Source of the DNA: Microvelia longipes
Taxonomy: Eukaryota; Arthropoda; Insecta; Hemiptera; Veliidae
Direction of reading: 5' to 3'
Length of the DNA stretch: 64,000 bases
Assembly (NCBI GenBank): GCA_018340805.1
Contig: JACMZG010000008.1
Location: 22,446,762-22,510,761 of the forward strand
This document shows, piece after piece, positions 1 to 12,400 of this stretch (position 1 is its first letter; every line of letters starts with the position of its first letter). The translations under genes and the position numbers were made by a program. Under the pieces are notes generated by a model that was not told the DNA's origin, searched no databases, and saw only the letters and a program-made list of their open reading frames with translations.

Positions 1-354
1 AACTGAAATTTGAAGGGCTCCACTCTGGACTGGCAGACTATTTTGTATTCATAATTTAAGCTATATTATCAGAAAAAGTTGGTTTGAAGTAGTTCAAAAT
101 GAGTCAAATTTTTTCAGGTCCGGCTCTTAGACTATTGTGTATCTTATCTATTTCAAGTAAATATTGTGTAAAATTAAAAAGCTATATAATTTACTTAAAC
201 CAGTTTTGGCTTAACGCAATTAATCGACACAATGCAACTTAATGACAAACAAAGACTTTTATTCATTTTTTTGTTTCAAGTTTATTATTAATGCTTAGTA
301 AATTAGATAGATACACCCGAAAGCTTTTAGTTTTTCACTTCTGCTGTATTCTAG
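1..354. other. AT-rich intergenic sequence, nothing recognised
   Basis: I see no supported coding frame, RNA or repeat in this stretch. It is AT-rich with many stop codons in all frames. Confidence 0.5.
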
Positions 355-424
355 TTTGCTCTTGCTCATATAAAGCATTAACCGAAAACTTAAACATTTC
401 AAAGGTTATTCGCCCAGCTTGCGG
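355..424 (+). mobile_element. Family B foldback element, right-end fragment
   Basis: The end reads TTCGCCCAGCTTGCGG, which matches the right terminus of the complete family B copies at 25165-25550 and 46414-46842 (TTCGCCCGGCTTGCGG). The upstream word CTTGCTCATATAAAGCATTA corresponds to the right arm of those copies. No left arm lies nearby, so this is a truncated copy. Confidence 0.5.
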
Positions 425-487
425 TATAGTCTATGCTATACTTATTTTGTAGTTATAATCGTTTGTAGTGTATATGTAATAAATAAA

Positions 488-525
488 AGAATCGCCAGTA
501 CCAAGATTTGAACCTAGAAACCCTG
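488..525 (-). repeat. Possible tRNA-derived (SINE-like) box B remnant
   Basis: On the minus strand the word AGGTTCAAATCTTGG fits the pol III box B consensus, with short complementary flanks like a T-arm. No convincing box A lies at tRNA spacing, so a complete tRNA is not supported. It may be chance or the decayed head of a SINE. Confidence 0.2.
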
Positions 526-3500
526 GCTTTGAGTACTTTTAGTGGTCGATATGTTTCTTGACTGGTTTTTATTAAACGCGAAGTACCATAAAATGTATTT
601 AGGTTTTCAGAGATTTTATTGACTGTTTGTTTGCTTAAATAGGTTGTATCGACTTTGGTAGCATATAAATCAGCGCCAAAAAACGTTAAAGAAGAACTTT
701 TTTTCAGCAAAACTTTATTTCTTATTTTTTAACATTTTTCATTCGGGTTAATGGCGTCACGGTTTTCTATGGGCTTTTTGTTCTTCTCAAGGTTGGTTTT
801 AGTACTAAATTTAATTTAAAAATATTAATCCGTTTAGAAGTCTAGAAGTACATATTTACATACTTACACGTATACATATAATTACATAAATATGTATACC
901 ACACTAGCACAGATATAATGATAGTGTGGAAAAAAGTATTTATTTTTAATATTTAATATTATAAGTAATTATAAAAGTCGTTCTGTAGGAATTAAAGAAT
1001 AATTAGCCGTTAATATTGGAATCAATTAATTCTTTAATCTATCTAAGGCGAAAAGAAGAAAAAGAAGATTATAATAAAAGCAATTGTTTACCTTAGTGCT
1101 GGCTATAGTTTGTTTTAATGCTTTTTGAACTTTTATCTAAAGTAAAGAATTGAGATTCAATTCTTGATTAAAGAATAATCTTTAATCTAAGTCTGTGTGA
1201 ATTTCTTTCAAGATATTTTACAGAGTTAGTGAAGAGTTGGAGTGGGTTTATTGGGTTTTCCAGGAGGTATATCGGTGGTTCATTTAAGTTGAACTGTTTT
1301 TCTTAGCAAGGTTATAAGGGAGAGGATCTTTTAATGCTTTTCCTTTATAGAAGCGAGCCCGAGATAATAGGTTTCCTTTGATCAAAGCGTCTTCCCTCTT
1401 CTTATTAATGTCGGACAATAAATTTAAGGTTTTCTCAAGGAGGTAAAGGATAGGGTGGACGTAGCAACAAAATTTCGTTTTCTCACCCTCTCACGTCTAT
1501 TTTCAGCTTATAATATTCCCTTTTTCAGTCTCCTTTGGGTCGTGAAATCATCCTACCGTGAAAAATCATATTCAGGGTTATCCCATCTCGATGCTTTATT
1601 TAGAAAACAATGAACTGGCTTGCGGAGCTATCATCCCTTGTTCCCTCATCGGGAATTCGTTACTCGATCAGCATACTGTGCATTAGGAGCGATACTAACT
1701 AGGTGGAAATTTTCTTCATGAACGTGTCCTGTGTTGTGTTATGTATTGTACAATTCTTTTTTTTACAAACCCTAATAGGATTGTAGTTAAGGGTCACAAA
1801 GCAGCACCCTATAAGCTTATTACGATTTGTGGGGTACTGACTATACGCACCCCTATGCCTATTATATTACCGACCCCGTACACATGCTATGTGCAACTCA
1901 TCATATATCTTATATAATATGTTTATAGAATAACTATCATCAACATAATAGACTCTACATTAGGATCGACTATTTAAACGAATACAATTAATAATTAGAA
2001 CAATAGGACTGCAGACACAAAGGAATTATAATATCGTATTTCTTTTGTACATATATTTCTATTCTTGATTTAAGTTTAATTTAAATAGAACACTAGTTAT
2101 ATTCGTATAAATCTTTTGAGACTTGTGACTGCTTTGAACTGCTTTCATTAAACATAGTTATTTATAATTTATGATAAAACATTTCAGGTAGAGAGGAAAG
2201 TTTTTAAGCCTGGGAATGCAATTTTAAAACAAGGGTCTTTAGAATGACTAAGTCGTATTATTCCATTTGGTTTTAGTAACTATTCATTTTACTTTATAAA
2301 GCTTTAATAAAAAAATTACACTGTTAATAAATTGTAGTTATTAGAATAATATTTTTACTTAAAATATTTCTGGAAATATTATATATTTAATATGTGTAAA
2401 GAGACGTGTTTTTATACGTTTTGAGACTAAGTTAAGACCAGTTAAACGTTTTGTTTCATTTTCATAAAAACGTGTGTAATTTTTTTTAACTAAATTTCAT
2501 TAGTGTTTTTTCAGTATGTTTCTGGTGTTTTTAAGCATAAATAAACTTTGTGTTAGCAGTTGGTTTCCGAGGTCTTGTTCTGGTGTGTTGTGTGAGCACT
2601 GTTTTTTTGAATGTGATCCAACAAATTTTCAAGAGAAACGTTTTGTATTTCAGTTACTATTTCGCATGTGGAGTGCCGTCTGAATAGCAAGGACCCTAGA
2701 CTTGTGTAAGTTAAATGCCACCCAGGCTTTAGTTTTCCTGAGGGTTTTTCGTGTGAATAAATAAGCTTTTTCCTAGTCAACCTTGTCGTTGCCTCCTAGT
2801 CACTCCTATAGGGGTTCTAGTCGCTCTACACCCTCTGAATCAACTAATCCAATTGTCTTAATGTTTTAACCAGTTCCTGACTTGAATACTTATAATCTAA
2901 ACATTCGTCTTTTCTCTTTTACTTTTATTAGTACTTTAAAAGAACTATGAAAAAAACCTGAATACAAAATGCGAGAGGAGGATTAAAAATAGAAATAAAA
3001 CTTTTTAATCCTCAAGAAATAAAAACTGCAGACCATAGGATATTTCTTATAAAAATAATATAAAAAAATAAAGTAAAGAAATCTCTGTAAAAATAATTTT
3101 AAAACGTGACACTTTCCTACGTTCACTTAACTCGATAGTATGTCAGTTATGATTGCAATAAAAAAAAAATTAATAATAAATCAAATTAGAGATTTTTACA
3201 TAGTTTTATTATTTGATATTTTTATAGTCTTGAGAGCCTAGAGATGATTCCTTTTGGCAGCCAAACACGTTGAAAATGACACGCGCTCGCTAATAACTTG
3301 ACAAAAAGCCATGCAGCTACAAATAAAACAAAACAACATTCAATACCTAAGGGACTTGTTTTGCTCTGGTCAAAGGTCTTACTGACAATACGATATAGAC
3401 TATCGCCTTTGACACATCCAGCACATCTCCTAATCGTACCATTTCATAACATTTTACCTTATTATGTGCCTTTTATGTCTTGACTCGTTACCTTTTTGTG

Positions 3501-3700
3501 TGTACATATTCAGCTAATGTTATAAAAATCGGGAAAATGTTCAAAATCTCATCAAGTTCAAACTTTTGCAGGAAAAACTTCTTCACAAAGAACTCTGCCA
3601 TTAACTTAATTTAAAAAAGATGATGAAGAAGAAGTAGTAATATTGGTTGTGTTAATAAGGGAAAAAGATCATTCTAATGTAATATAAAAAAATAATGACA
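525..3700. other. Intergenic AT-rich sequence
   Basis: I find no convincing gene here. A 75-codon minus-strand frame at 2553-2780 has ordinary amino acid composition but no recognisable motif, and AT-rich random sequence yields frames of this size. Short runs are slightly richer in G+C, for example around 2780-2840 and 1360-1700, without identifiable structure. Confidence 0.4.
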
Positions 3701-3701
3701 G

Positions 3702-3940
<239 letters not shown>

Positions 3941-4008
3941 TTATTACTCAACTCGGGTAATCGGTCTCGGTAGAAAATATATATTACTTTTATATATTTA
4001 TATTTATA

Positions 4009-4040
4009 GTTTCGGCGACTATAATGTAGCCATCATTCAG
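4009..4040 (-). ncRNA. Hammerhead-like core in the Penelope-like 3' region (candidate)
   Basis: On the minus strand the order is CTGA-A-TGA, a possible stem GGCTA/TAGTC, then GCCGAAAC. A canonical hammerhead has CUGAUGA, stem II, GAAA, stem III. This copy has an extra A inside CUGAUGA, and the expected GU after GAAAC is not kept, so it is probably inactive. Minimal type I hammerheads are known in terminal repeats of Penelope-like elements, which is why I propose it. Confidence 0.35.
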
Positions 4041-4370
4041 GGCAAAACTAAAACATAGTACAATCAAGAATAGAAAATATCAAACAAGGTATCAAAAATA
4101 GATAATACAAAAAAACCTAACATAAATTGACTAGAAATGAAGACTTACGTAAAGCTAAATTAAAGACTAGATTCACATAATATTATAAAAGTATAAAATT
4201 AATTAAATTAGCAAAAGATATAGAAAAAAAAAACTACATGACAGTGTAAAAAAGTAAACAAAGTGATAAAAGATAAGCAGCACTGTAGAGTGAGAAGAGA
4301 AGGTATTAAGTGAAAAAGAATCTAAAGATGGACGACAATGTTGTGATGGAAGAAAAAATAATCAAGAGAC

Positions 4371-4713
4371 TTAGGTGGGATCTGAAGCAGGTCCTAGGAG
4401 ATATTTATTAGAGTCTATTATCTTTGACACATCAGATCTGTTGTTCATAGCGTTCTTATTCCCCCGAATGTAGAGCATTTCAAGAATCTTACGCTTCTTA
4501 TTATTTTTCTCCGTGCAAAGTGCCTTGACATTTTCCGGTTCAAGATCTGCGTGATGCCCTAGGTCAACGCAGTGAGCTGTCAAGGCTGTCCTTTGGCGTT
4601 CACCCCTATCAGTGTAATTTTTATGCGAGTTTTGACGGGTAGCGAAGTAAGTGGATGTTTCGCCAATATACACTTTGTTACAGTCCTTACAGCCAATCTG
4701 ATATATAATACCA
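4371..4713 (-). pseudogene. Penelope-like GIY-YIG endonuclease domain (partial, 5'-truncated)
   Basis: The frame reads through GIIYQIGCKDCNKVYIGET and continues for about 100 residues to a stop at 4371. It shows the GIY-YIG features of Penelope-like elements: a C-x2-C pair before VYIGET, an arginine in the region YFATRQNSHK, an H-x6-H-like HCVDLGHH segment, and EKNNKKRKILEMLYI, where the glutamate is the expected metal-binding residue. In intact elements this domain follows the RT and nicks the target site. Nothing upstream of the domain survives, because the frame enters a (TA)n array. Within the fragment I see no frameshift or stop. It is a dead fragment rather than a host gene, though a domesticated endonuclease exon cannot be excluded from sequence alone. 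Confidence 0.8.
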
Positions 4714-4717
4714 GATG

Positions 4718-4718
<1 letters not shown>

Positions 4719-4776
<58 letters not shown>
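4719..4776. repeat. (TA)n microsatellite
   Basis: About 58 bp of uninterrupted TA abut the 5' edge of the Penelope-like fragment. Confidence 0.95.
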
Positions 4777-4777
<1 letters not shown>

Positions 4778-5985
4778 ATCCAATCATTACAGGTAGGACT
4801 TAACGGTTTTGTTTAATTTTGTGGCTCTTTAATCGTGTCCCGGAATCATATTCTAGTTCAGCACTAATTCGTAATTGATTATTGGTTAACTTTCATCTTT
4901 TGTTAATAGAGAAAGTAATTCACAATGAATACTTTACAAACGAATTAAATTTAGTATTTTATTCTTAACTAATTAAGTTTTGCTGCTCAGTTTACTTTAA
5001 TATTTATTACTTTTAATTATTTAGTTGTTACAAAACTTGAACTTGTCAAGTAACACCCTAACACACCCAACCTATAGAACTTGTCATAGTTTAAATCAGT
5101 TGCTACAATAGGTTATTAGGTATTGTTTGCTGCTTTCTATTGTTTCATTGGTCCTAAGAATTATTTATCCTGTGAATGCTGCCGTTATAGATTATAAACT
5201 TTGCTTGGAAATGGATCCTAACCGAATGTTTGTATGCAACATTAAGTAGTTGTTATGATCAGTTCAGAACATTTCTCTATTGACAAAGGCTTCATCAAAA
5301 ATTACCCCCCCCCCCCCAAGCTTTAGCGTTTAAATCCTTTACCTCAGTTGCTTCTTACTTGATAATCTGTATACTTATCCAAGCTAGTTACGTTTCATTG
5401 ATAATTTTACACTCACTTACACTTTTGCTTGTTTATTTTCTGTAATTATTTGCCATTTCATTAACTCTCTTTGTTTATAAAGATTATAATATGTTCAGTA
5501 AGCCAACACTTCTGAAAATAGTCTTTGGTAGCGAGTGTGGGTGTACACAAAACAGCATTAAATGCTTTTAGCTCAAATTTGCGTAACGTTCTTATCTTTA
5601 ATTATAAATAATATTAAATAATTATAAATTAAGTGTCTAGTTTATAGTCTTAAATATGTCAGTAAAAACGATTTTATTGCTAAGGCTGTAAAACGTTTAA
5701 TTGACGTCCGCCGGCTGTAAAATGTTACATGATAGCCGCTGCGCGAATTGGTTTCTGATGGAAATCAAATGAATTATTTAGTTTTTCATTTTATTCACTG
5801 CAGACCTGAAAGAATAGTATATTTAACTTGGCTGTGAAGTCATTTTATTACTTTACTTGCTTTGTTCAATGCTGAATCCACTGCTTAAAGCTGATATCTC
5901 TCTGGCTTTTACAACATTTTGAAAAGGTTGCGGAAATGTAACTATATTTCAATAACTAATTTTTGTTATTTCTTTCCATAGGAAA
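4777..5985. other. Intergenic AT-rich sequence
   Basis: No gene is recognised. A poly(C) run lies at about 5304-5318, and a slightly G+C-richer segment lies at 5700-5750. Neither can be classified. Confidence 0.4.
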
Positions 5986-6024
5986 ACTACATTCAAAATT
6001 CAGTATCAATAAAAATTATGGATT

Positions 6025-6160
6025 GGTGATGCGCATGCCTGGCGAATTTTTTTTAGAATGTCTGTTTGCAGAGATCTGTCTCACATAAGCACTCGATTTT
6101 GGTACCGCAGAGGCTTTCGATTTTGGTACTGTAGGTCCGTGGTTCCCCGCCCAGGCAATG
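6025..6160 (+). mobile_element. Family B foldback element, left-end fragment
   Basis: The sequence GCATGCCTGGCGAATTT followed by TTTTAGAATGTCTGTTTGC resembles the left arm of family B. It is followed by a short direct duplication of CGATTTTGGTAC at about 6092 and 6118. The right arm is missing. The sequence is diverged, so the assignment is moderate. Confidence 0.35.
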
Positions 6161-6293
6161 TTCTAAAATTATATGAATAGTATTTGTAAAAAAAATATTT
6201 CACAAACTTTAATGAATTCTTAGAGGATAGTAGATGCAACCCCCCTGAAATTGTTCCCGCAAAGTGAATACCCTGATGGGCCCAAAAACCCTA

Positions 6294-6324
<31 letters not shown>

Positions 6325-6346
6325 ATATATATATAATATATATATC
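6294..6346. repeat. (TA)n microsatellite
   Basis: TA array with two phase breaks. It produces an artefactual Tyr-Ile frame. Confidence 0.9.
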
Positions 6347-7385
6347 CTTATGCAGAAAAAAAACTGCTTGGTCACCTAGTCAAGCACCACACTTAATGCT
6401 AATGCAACTTGGGTTTATTCCAACCAAATTTCAGGGATCAGTTTATTTTTATAAACCCTAGGAAGGATAAATAAACATGGACCTCTATAGTATTAGAACA
6501 ATAGTATATAGCAAGAATTAATCGTAAATATAAGAAAAATAATTTATTTTATAAAAGAAGCACTCAAGCACACAATGGGACATAGATTCCTAGAAGCAGA
6601 ACATTTTACTCAGTCTGCAGTGTTTTAGTGCTGAATTTTGATTAAGCTCGCGAGTTTACAGATGCTGGAAGAGATTTGTATTATTCTTGTTGGAAAAGCT
6701 GTAATAGGGTTGTTTCGCTGCTCGATCAAAAGGTATGTTAGGATGTGTTAAAGGTGCCAGAAAGCTGGTATGGGGTAGCTATTGTACTCCTTTGATAAGG
6801 TGCTCGAGAACGTGGTATATTGTCTTGCTGTGCTTCTTTTATTTTTCTTTGTCAAAGCCTTTTCCTCCGGAAAAATCTTTTTAAAGCGGAGAAAGCTTTT
6901 GCTGTGTTACCGTAGCTTGATTTAATATAGTTTTTCCGATTTCCTTTCTATTTGTTTTCTTATATTTTATCGTTTGATAGGGTATAGCAAGGTAAGAAAT
7001 ATAATATTAAATTCTACAGGGAAAAGCACCTCAGGTTTTTCTATGTAAAATCCCTTTGAATTTATAGTTTTTCGTCTTTTTACATTTTTCAATGGTTATT
7101 TTAAAAGAATATTATTTTTATGAAAAATAAGTTTTTTGACATTCTTTACCAAAGAGTGAGTGTGACCTTTAGATAAAACACTTTGCATCAGAATGGTTAT
7201 GATTCAACGCAACGTGTTTTGTTAATTTGTTTATTATTAGAACATAGTATTACCTCTCTCCAAGATACCCTAAAATAATTATAACTCTTTTACTTATGTA
7301 CACTATGTGTTAATAGTTATTACTATATGTAGTTTGTTAGTAATTATTAGTTCCTTTTTAGGAACAAGAAATTATACAATAAATT
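6347..7385. other. Intergenic AT-rich sequence
   Basis: No supported gene or repeat is seen. Confidence 0.4.
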
Positions 7386-7389
7386 TTGC

Positions 7390-7600
7390 TCAGCTTAAAA
7401 AAGAGCCTTCGCTCTGCGACCTTGGCGCCTACGCAGCTTACGCTTCTTAGCCGCCTACGCGGCGTCGGTGCTGCGAATGCCGCTTTGGGCCCCCCGAGCC
7501 CGTGGCCGCTTCACGCCACATGGTCGCTTTCCTATATCAGTTTTCCTAGTTCTTCGCTTTCCTATATCAATATTAAGTGGTATAAAGCCACGATATAAGC
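7390..7600. other. Short GC-rich island in AT-rich DNA
   Basis: The segment around 7395-7530 is strikingly G+C-rich compared with its surroundings and holds many CG dinucleotides, with repeated short words such as CCTACGC and TACGCAGC. A 70-codon plus-strand frame crosses it, but the residues (Leu, Ser, Ala, Pro-rich) show no domain. It is followed by two copies of CTTTCCTATATCA, at about 7528 and 7558. It may be a fragment of a GC-rich repeat or an unrelated insertion. Confidence 0.35.
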
Positions 7601-7943
7601 ACATTTGCAAAATTATTAGTCTAAAAACGTGATTTCTTCCATTATGTTGTATTTGTTAATCAATAAAACCGGAACTAACTGAGATAATACAATGTATAAC
7701 TTCGTATGTTTGCCAACCATACATAGTGCATGTGTAAAGTTGCAGCCCGATATCACCACTTTTTAAAAATTTGTGAGTTTTTAAAATGTTTAGTGGGTCA
7801 TTCTTGTGTCACACATATTTCATAAACAAAAGGGTTCGGGACATTAACAAGGTTGATTTTTGTACCAAGGTTCATTTCCATCTAAGAAAGCGTTGGATAG
7901 TTACCATGTACCATAGGAACAAAAATCTCGCACATATACACAG

Positions 7944-7944
<1 letters not shown>

Positions 7945-7994
<50 letters not shown>

Positions 7995-8011
7995 TGTATG
8001 TATGTATGTAT

Positions 8012-8078
<67 letters not shown>

Positions 8079-8100
8079 ACAAACATATATATATATATAC
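7945..8100. repeat. Compound (TA)n/(TATG)n microsatellite
   Basis: Two TA arrays, about 7945-7990 and 8014-8098, flank a short TATG array (ATGTATGTATGTATG). Confidence 0.95.
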
Positions 8101-8156
8101 CTTGTTCCCTCCACGGCACAAGATATATTTTTATCTTTTGTGGAGGGATAAACCTG

Positions 8157-8255
8157 GTAATTATTAATATTAATAATTATTAATAATTAATTATAATAAT
8201 TAATAATTACAATTAATAATTAATTATAATAATTAATAATTACAATTAATAATTG
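8157..8255. repeat. AT-only imperfect tandem repeat (TAATTATAATAATTAATAA)
   Basis: Combinations of TAATAATTA and TTATAATAATTA repeat for about 100 bp with no G or C except isolated bases. Two near-identical blocks of about 43 bp are visible (TAATTATAATAATTAATAA at about 8186 and 8221). Confidence 0.8.
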
Positions 8256-8260
8256 GTAAT

Positions 8261-8292
8261 AAATATTAATCAACATATGTTGATTAATATTT
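8261..8292. repeat. Perfect 32-bp palindrome
   Basis: The sequence from AAATATTAATCAACAT to its exact reverse complement has no spacer. The centre is CATATG. It lies at the edge of the AT tandem repeat and could extrude as a cruciform. Confidence 0.9.
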
Positions 8293-8299
8293 GTATATT

Positions 8300-8868
8300 T
8301 TTAAAAATAAAGGTTTTAAAAAAATATATATATATATTCTTGGTCAGGGAGTCCCCTCCATCCGAAGAGCCCACCTCCACCCTCACCCTCTTCTGTGACT
8401 CCATTCTCATAAGCTTATTTTTCTTTACAGAATTCACTACAACTATGTTTATCCTTTTAAAATTAGCAGTGGAGTGCACTTCAAGAAATAATTTGTAATG
8501 AAACGTAATGGTACTACGCTAGTTAGATAGCATAAACTCGAAACTGAAGCCAGAAAACTTGTCACTTGTCAAAACTTTGTTGATATTAAATAGTGTTTAG
8601 TTTTGTGCGATGGCATTTCACTAGTTGCATTTAATTTTATAGATTTCTTAATGTATTTGGTGTCATTAGTGTGTTTCAAGACGAACCTTTGATTTTCCTA
8701 AATTTATAATCATCGGAATTTTATAATAACATATTCTAGTTAAAGCTACAACCAATATCTTTCAAAATAAAGATAATGGACTAAGCTACTTGTAAAATCA
8801 AGATCAATGAAGGTAGCTAATGTTTTTTTTGCCGAAAATCTTGAATAGTAAAATTCGAAAGTTCTAGA
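8300..8868. other. Upstream flank of the 193-aa gene
   Basis: No protein is recognised in this stretch. It probably contains the promoter and 5' UTR of the gene at 8869, but I cannot assign a TATA box or start site: TATA-like words are too common in this AT-rich DNA. An in-frame TGA lies eight codons before the ATG. Confidence 0.35.
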
Positions 8869-9450
8869 ATGGACGATAAGATTCCAACCAAATCTTACAG
8901 CTTGAAAACTCTGATGCCTGGATGGCAAAATTATTCTTTGGCTTATCCTAAGGACTACGATGCGTACGATTCAGTAAGTTTTCCTGCTCCTAAGAATTTG
9001 TTCTTATCCAGCTATCAAACATTTGGAAACGACAGAGCATCCTGGCAAACTCATTATCAAGCGAGTTATCTCGATTTTCCAAAGCCAAAAAGTTCATCAA
9101 TAAGGCCGATGATTAACATTGCTACGTTTCATACTACTCTAGGAGAATCTCGTGAAAAATATTCTGATCAAATAGGTATAACAGATATAGCAGATGAAGG
9201 CGATAAAATTGACTTCACAACAACAACTTCCCTTGATTATAAATCGTCTTACCAAATAAAACCCCCGATGTATTGCGATCCGAGCTGCCTTAAACCTGAA
9301 ACCAAATACCGTCGAATCATTTATGACTCAAATGACGTTAGAAGACCTGGTTTAGGCAAGTTTTATGATGAAGGTTTGGATTATATAAATTGGAAGAGAA
9401 ATCCTGTTCAACCTCCGCCTTATAGAATCAACTACCCTGACTCCTTTTGA
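8869..9450 (+). CDS. Intronless 193-aa protein, possible axonemal/sperm structural protein
   Basis: This is the one convincing intact gene. It encodes 193 residues, starts MDDKIPTKSYSLKTLMPGW and ends PPPYRINYPDSF, followed by TGA. An in-frame TGA eight codons upstream supports the chosen ATG. Base composition is clearly less AT-biased than the flanks, and the residues look like a real protein. No signal peptide or membrane segment is visible. It is rich in Tyr, Pro, Ser and Asp, with repeated aromatic motifs such as WQTHYQASYLDF (about 61-72) and LDYKSSYQIKPP (about 123-134). Short T/S-x-Y-x-x-x-Y/F motifs of this kind are common in small proteins lining or coating ciliary and sperm-tail microtubules, and such genes are often short and intronless. 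That function is inference from composition only. I do not recognise the family. It could also be a retrocopy or a single exon of a longer gene. Confidence 0.7.
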   Translation: MDDKIPTKSYSLKTLMPGWQNYSLAYPKDYDAYDSVSFPAPKNLFLSSYQTFGNDRASWQTHYQASYLDFPKPKSSSIRPMINIATFHTTLGESREKYSDQIGITDIADEGDKIDFTTTTSLDYKSSYQIKPPMYCDPSCLKPETKYRRIIYDSNDVRRPGLGKFYDEGLDYINWKRNPVQPPPYRINYPDSF

Positions 9451-12400
9451 AAATTTGTGAAGTGTTTCCTGCTCTTAATACAAATAACAAATTATTGACA
9501 AAATTATTGACTTTCCATTTTTCTATTCTATTTCATTTTGAATGTCATTTTCTTTTTTAATGTATTTGTGAAAAAAACTTAATTTGTGTGAGTTTTGACT
9601 TCAAGTTTGCTTGTTAAGTACGATTCGTATAACTTTAATTGCTTAAAATACGGTAAGAATGTAATATAAGATATCAATATTCTAAAAATGAAAGTTAAAA
9701 GTCGTACAATATACTGTTCTTTGAAACGTGATTCATGAAAATGAATCAAGATTATTATTTTGTGGTCAAAATATAACATTTTATAAGACTAGGGTTTGTT
9801 TTACATAAAAAATTTTGGATTTGGGATTTAGCGTTAGGATTTGGGAGTAGTTTAATCGCCAATTTAAATATACATTAACCTAAAATGTTTTCTACTCAAG
9901 CTGAGAAATATTAAATCTATGCATACATGAATTATTTTGGGGTACATGTGAAATGCAATATTCTGCTTTAGCTACCTTTCTTTGCCATTTTTTGTTTGAT
10001 AACAATTAATTTTGAAAGTTATAATAGTGCCGTGCTATAAAAGTTAAAATGTTTTTGTATTTTTAATAAGGTTTTAAGAATTATTATGATTCCTTGTTGA
10101 ATTTCTTAGACCTCGCTTCTGTTGGAAATTAATTATTATTAATTGAAATTATTCTTAATTATTGTTAATCAAACTCAGTCGTGAACCCGCAATCGTAAAG
10201 CATCGTAAAGGCTTTAATCATAAGAGAGATTGCGTAATCCTACTTGAAAATAGGACCTAACTTAAAAGTCATAACTATTCCTCTAATAATTCTAGCGGTA
10301 CTACGCACTGACATCTAAACAGTTTTAGGTTCAAGGATTTTAAATATTACTCCCTTATTAATAAGTAAGTAAAAGTCTATATTAAGTTTAATGGACGGCG
10401 TAAAGTAACTCGTCAGTTTAACATAATCTAGGCTATTTATAATTATAATAATAATTGTAATTTATTATAATTCCTTTCTTAAAACTAATCTTAATTTTAA
10501 TGTTAAGTGCACAAAGCATTTTTATTAGACTTATTAAATTTTTATTTCTTTATTATATTACATTTTTTTTATAAAATAATTCAACAAAGCAGGAAAAGCA
10601 TTTATCGTAAGTTATTAAAATAAGGGGTTGCAGTGCCTGCTTGAAATTTGTTGAAAAAAATGTAGAAAGAGGTAAAAAAAATATTTACAAAGGATAGAAA
10701 GCACCCTCATAGTATGCTGAACCTTCATCAGTGGGAAAACTTCTCATTAGACAGCAGCAAAGAAAAACTCTATGATAGCTATGTTTAGTTACTAAGCTTT
10801 ACTTATATATCCACTCTATTCCTCATATATATAGCTTACCTCTGACCTCAATCCCAAGAATAAACTTGCTATTCTAAAAGTTTTTAAATGAAACTTTTTC
10901 CCTCAAGTATTAGTGAGTTAAATTAATCATGTGACCTTCTTCTTAGACGTGTAACAAATTCTTTTTTACTAAAATCATTTCTTCTTTTAGAATTTTATCA
11001 GTGGCTTGAAGTAAAGTTTAAAGGAGTTTTGTTTCTTTTTTTAGAGCAAAAAATTTCAAGATTCATTAATATTATAAAGTTTATAAATGGAATACATTTT
11101 TTATTTCCAATCAATATAATTATCAGTTTTATCAATTATTTCGTAATTACTGTTTATATTAATTATTTGGTTTTACGTCTCTCGTATAAAACAATCAAAG
11201 GATTTTGATATAAGCTAAAAAAAGTTAAAAGCTTTTAAAATGTCTATTGGGGGTTTGATGATATTTTTAAAACCCTTATACTTTTTGTTGTTTATCTGTC
11301 AGTCCGATTTCACATTTCCAGAACTACAATAGCGAGACACATAAACTTAGGCTCATAAATAAAACTTTTTGATTCCACAAAAGGAAAAGTATTAACAACT
11401 TTTATACATGCAAATTTTGCGATTTATGCGCGCATACTCTCTGCAAAAAAAGGTAAAAATGAATGGGATAGCAAAGTGTATAGGTAAGAATACTCCATAA
11501 GTTTGCCTTACATTATTAAACTAGTGGCCATTCAAAGCATATGTAACCTACCGTGTATACCCATATAATAATTAATAATGCTCTTAAAACATGTATATGA
11601 AAACCATCAAAAATTGGTTGTACACTCCCGAACGTACTCATTTAAATTTTCCTCTCCTAAAATTATCAGGATTCGTGATTCAAAGTCCGTAACAGCGCCA
11701 CCGTCGCTGAAAGAAATTGATAACAATTTCTTGTTATCATTGTCTATATTCAAATAAGAATACATTTTTTCTAATAAGAAAAAAAGGGTTTTTCTTATTT
11801 CTTTCTAATTTTTGACGATATACTGTTTTTTCTAAATGATTTATTTTAATTAATTTTAGGGGTTTTAAACTCACTAAAGTCACTCTTTAATTCTAGAAAA
11901 CCTATTAAATGGGTTGTCACGAGTTTTAAATAAACTGATAAGAGGGTGGTAATCATAATATAGTGTTTTATTTTATTTAATATTAATTAATTTTATTTTT
12001 GAATAATTTAAGGTTGCACAAACTCACAAAATTACTCTTTTATTGCATTATATTGCTTAAATTAGTCGTAACTAGTTTTTATATCTTTGATGAGATGATA
12101 TTTTCAAACATTTGTGTTTTATTTCATTTATGTAATGAAGTGTTACTTTTTGTTTAATATTAAACAAGTAATTTAATCACTGTTTAATATAAAACCGTGT
12201 TTTTATTTTTAATAAAATATAACTAAGTTATCGGTAAATGCCAGCTTAAACAAATTAATGTCTGTTGTGATAAGAGTCTGATTCAATAATCGAAATATTT
12301 TTCTGTGATATTTTGATAATATCGCACCGATGGTCGTTCTTATAACGTATTTATCACAAATTAAGAAAAAAATAAAATAATAAATGCATAATTTCGATCG

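Noticed and set aside
2553..2780. 75-codon minus-strand frame of ordinary composition
   Set aside because: It has no recognisable motif, splice context or conserved neighbour. Frames this long occur by chance.
7882..8121. Tyr-Ile repeat frames (also at 4580, 24038, 24067, 29073)
   Set aside because: They are pure translations of TA and CA microsatellites.
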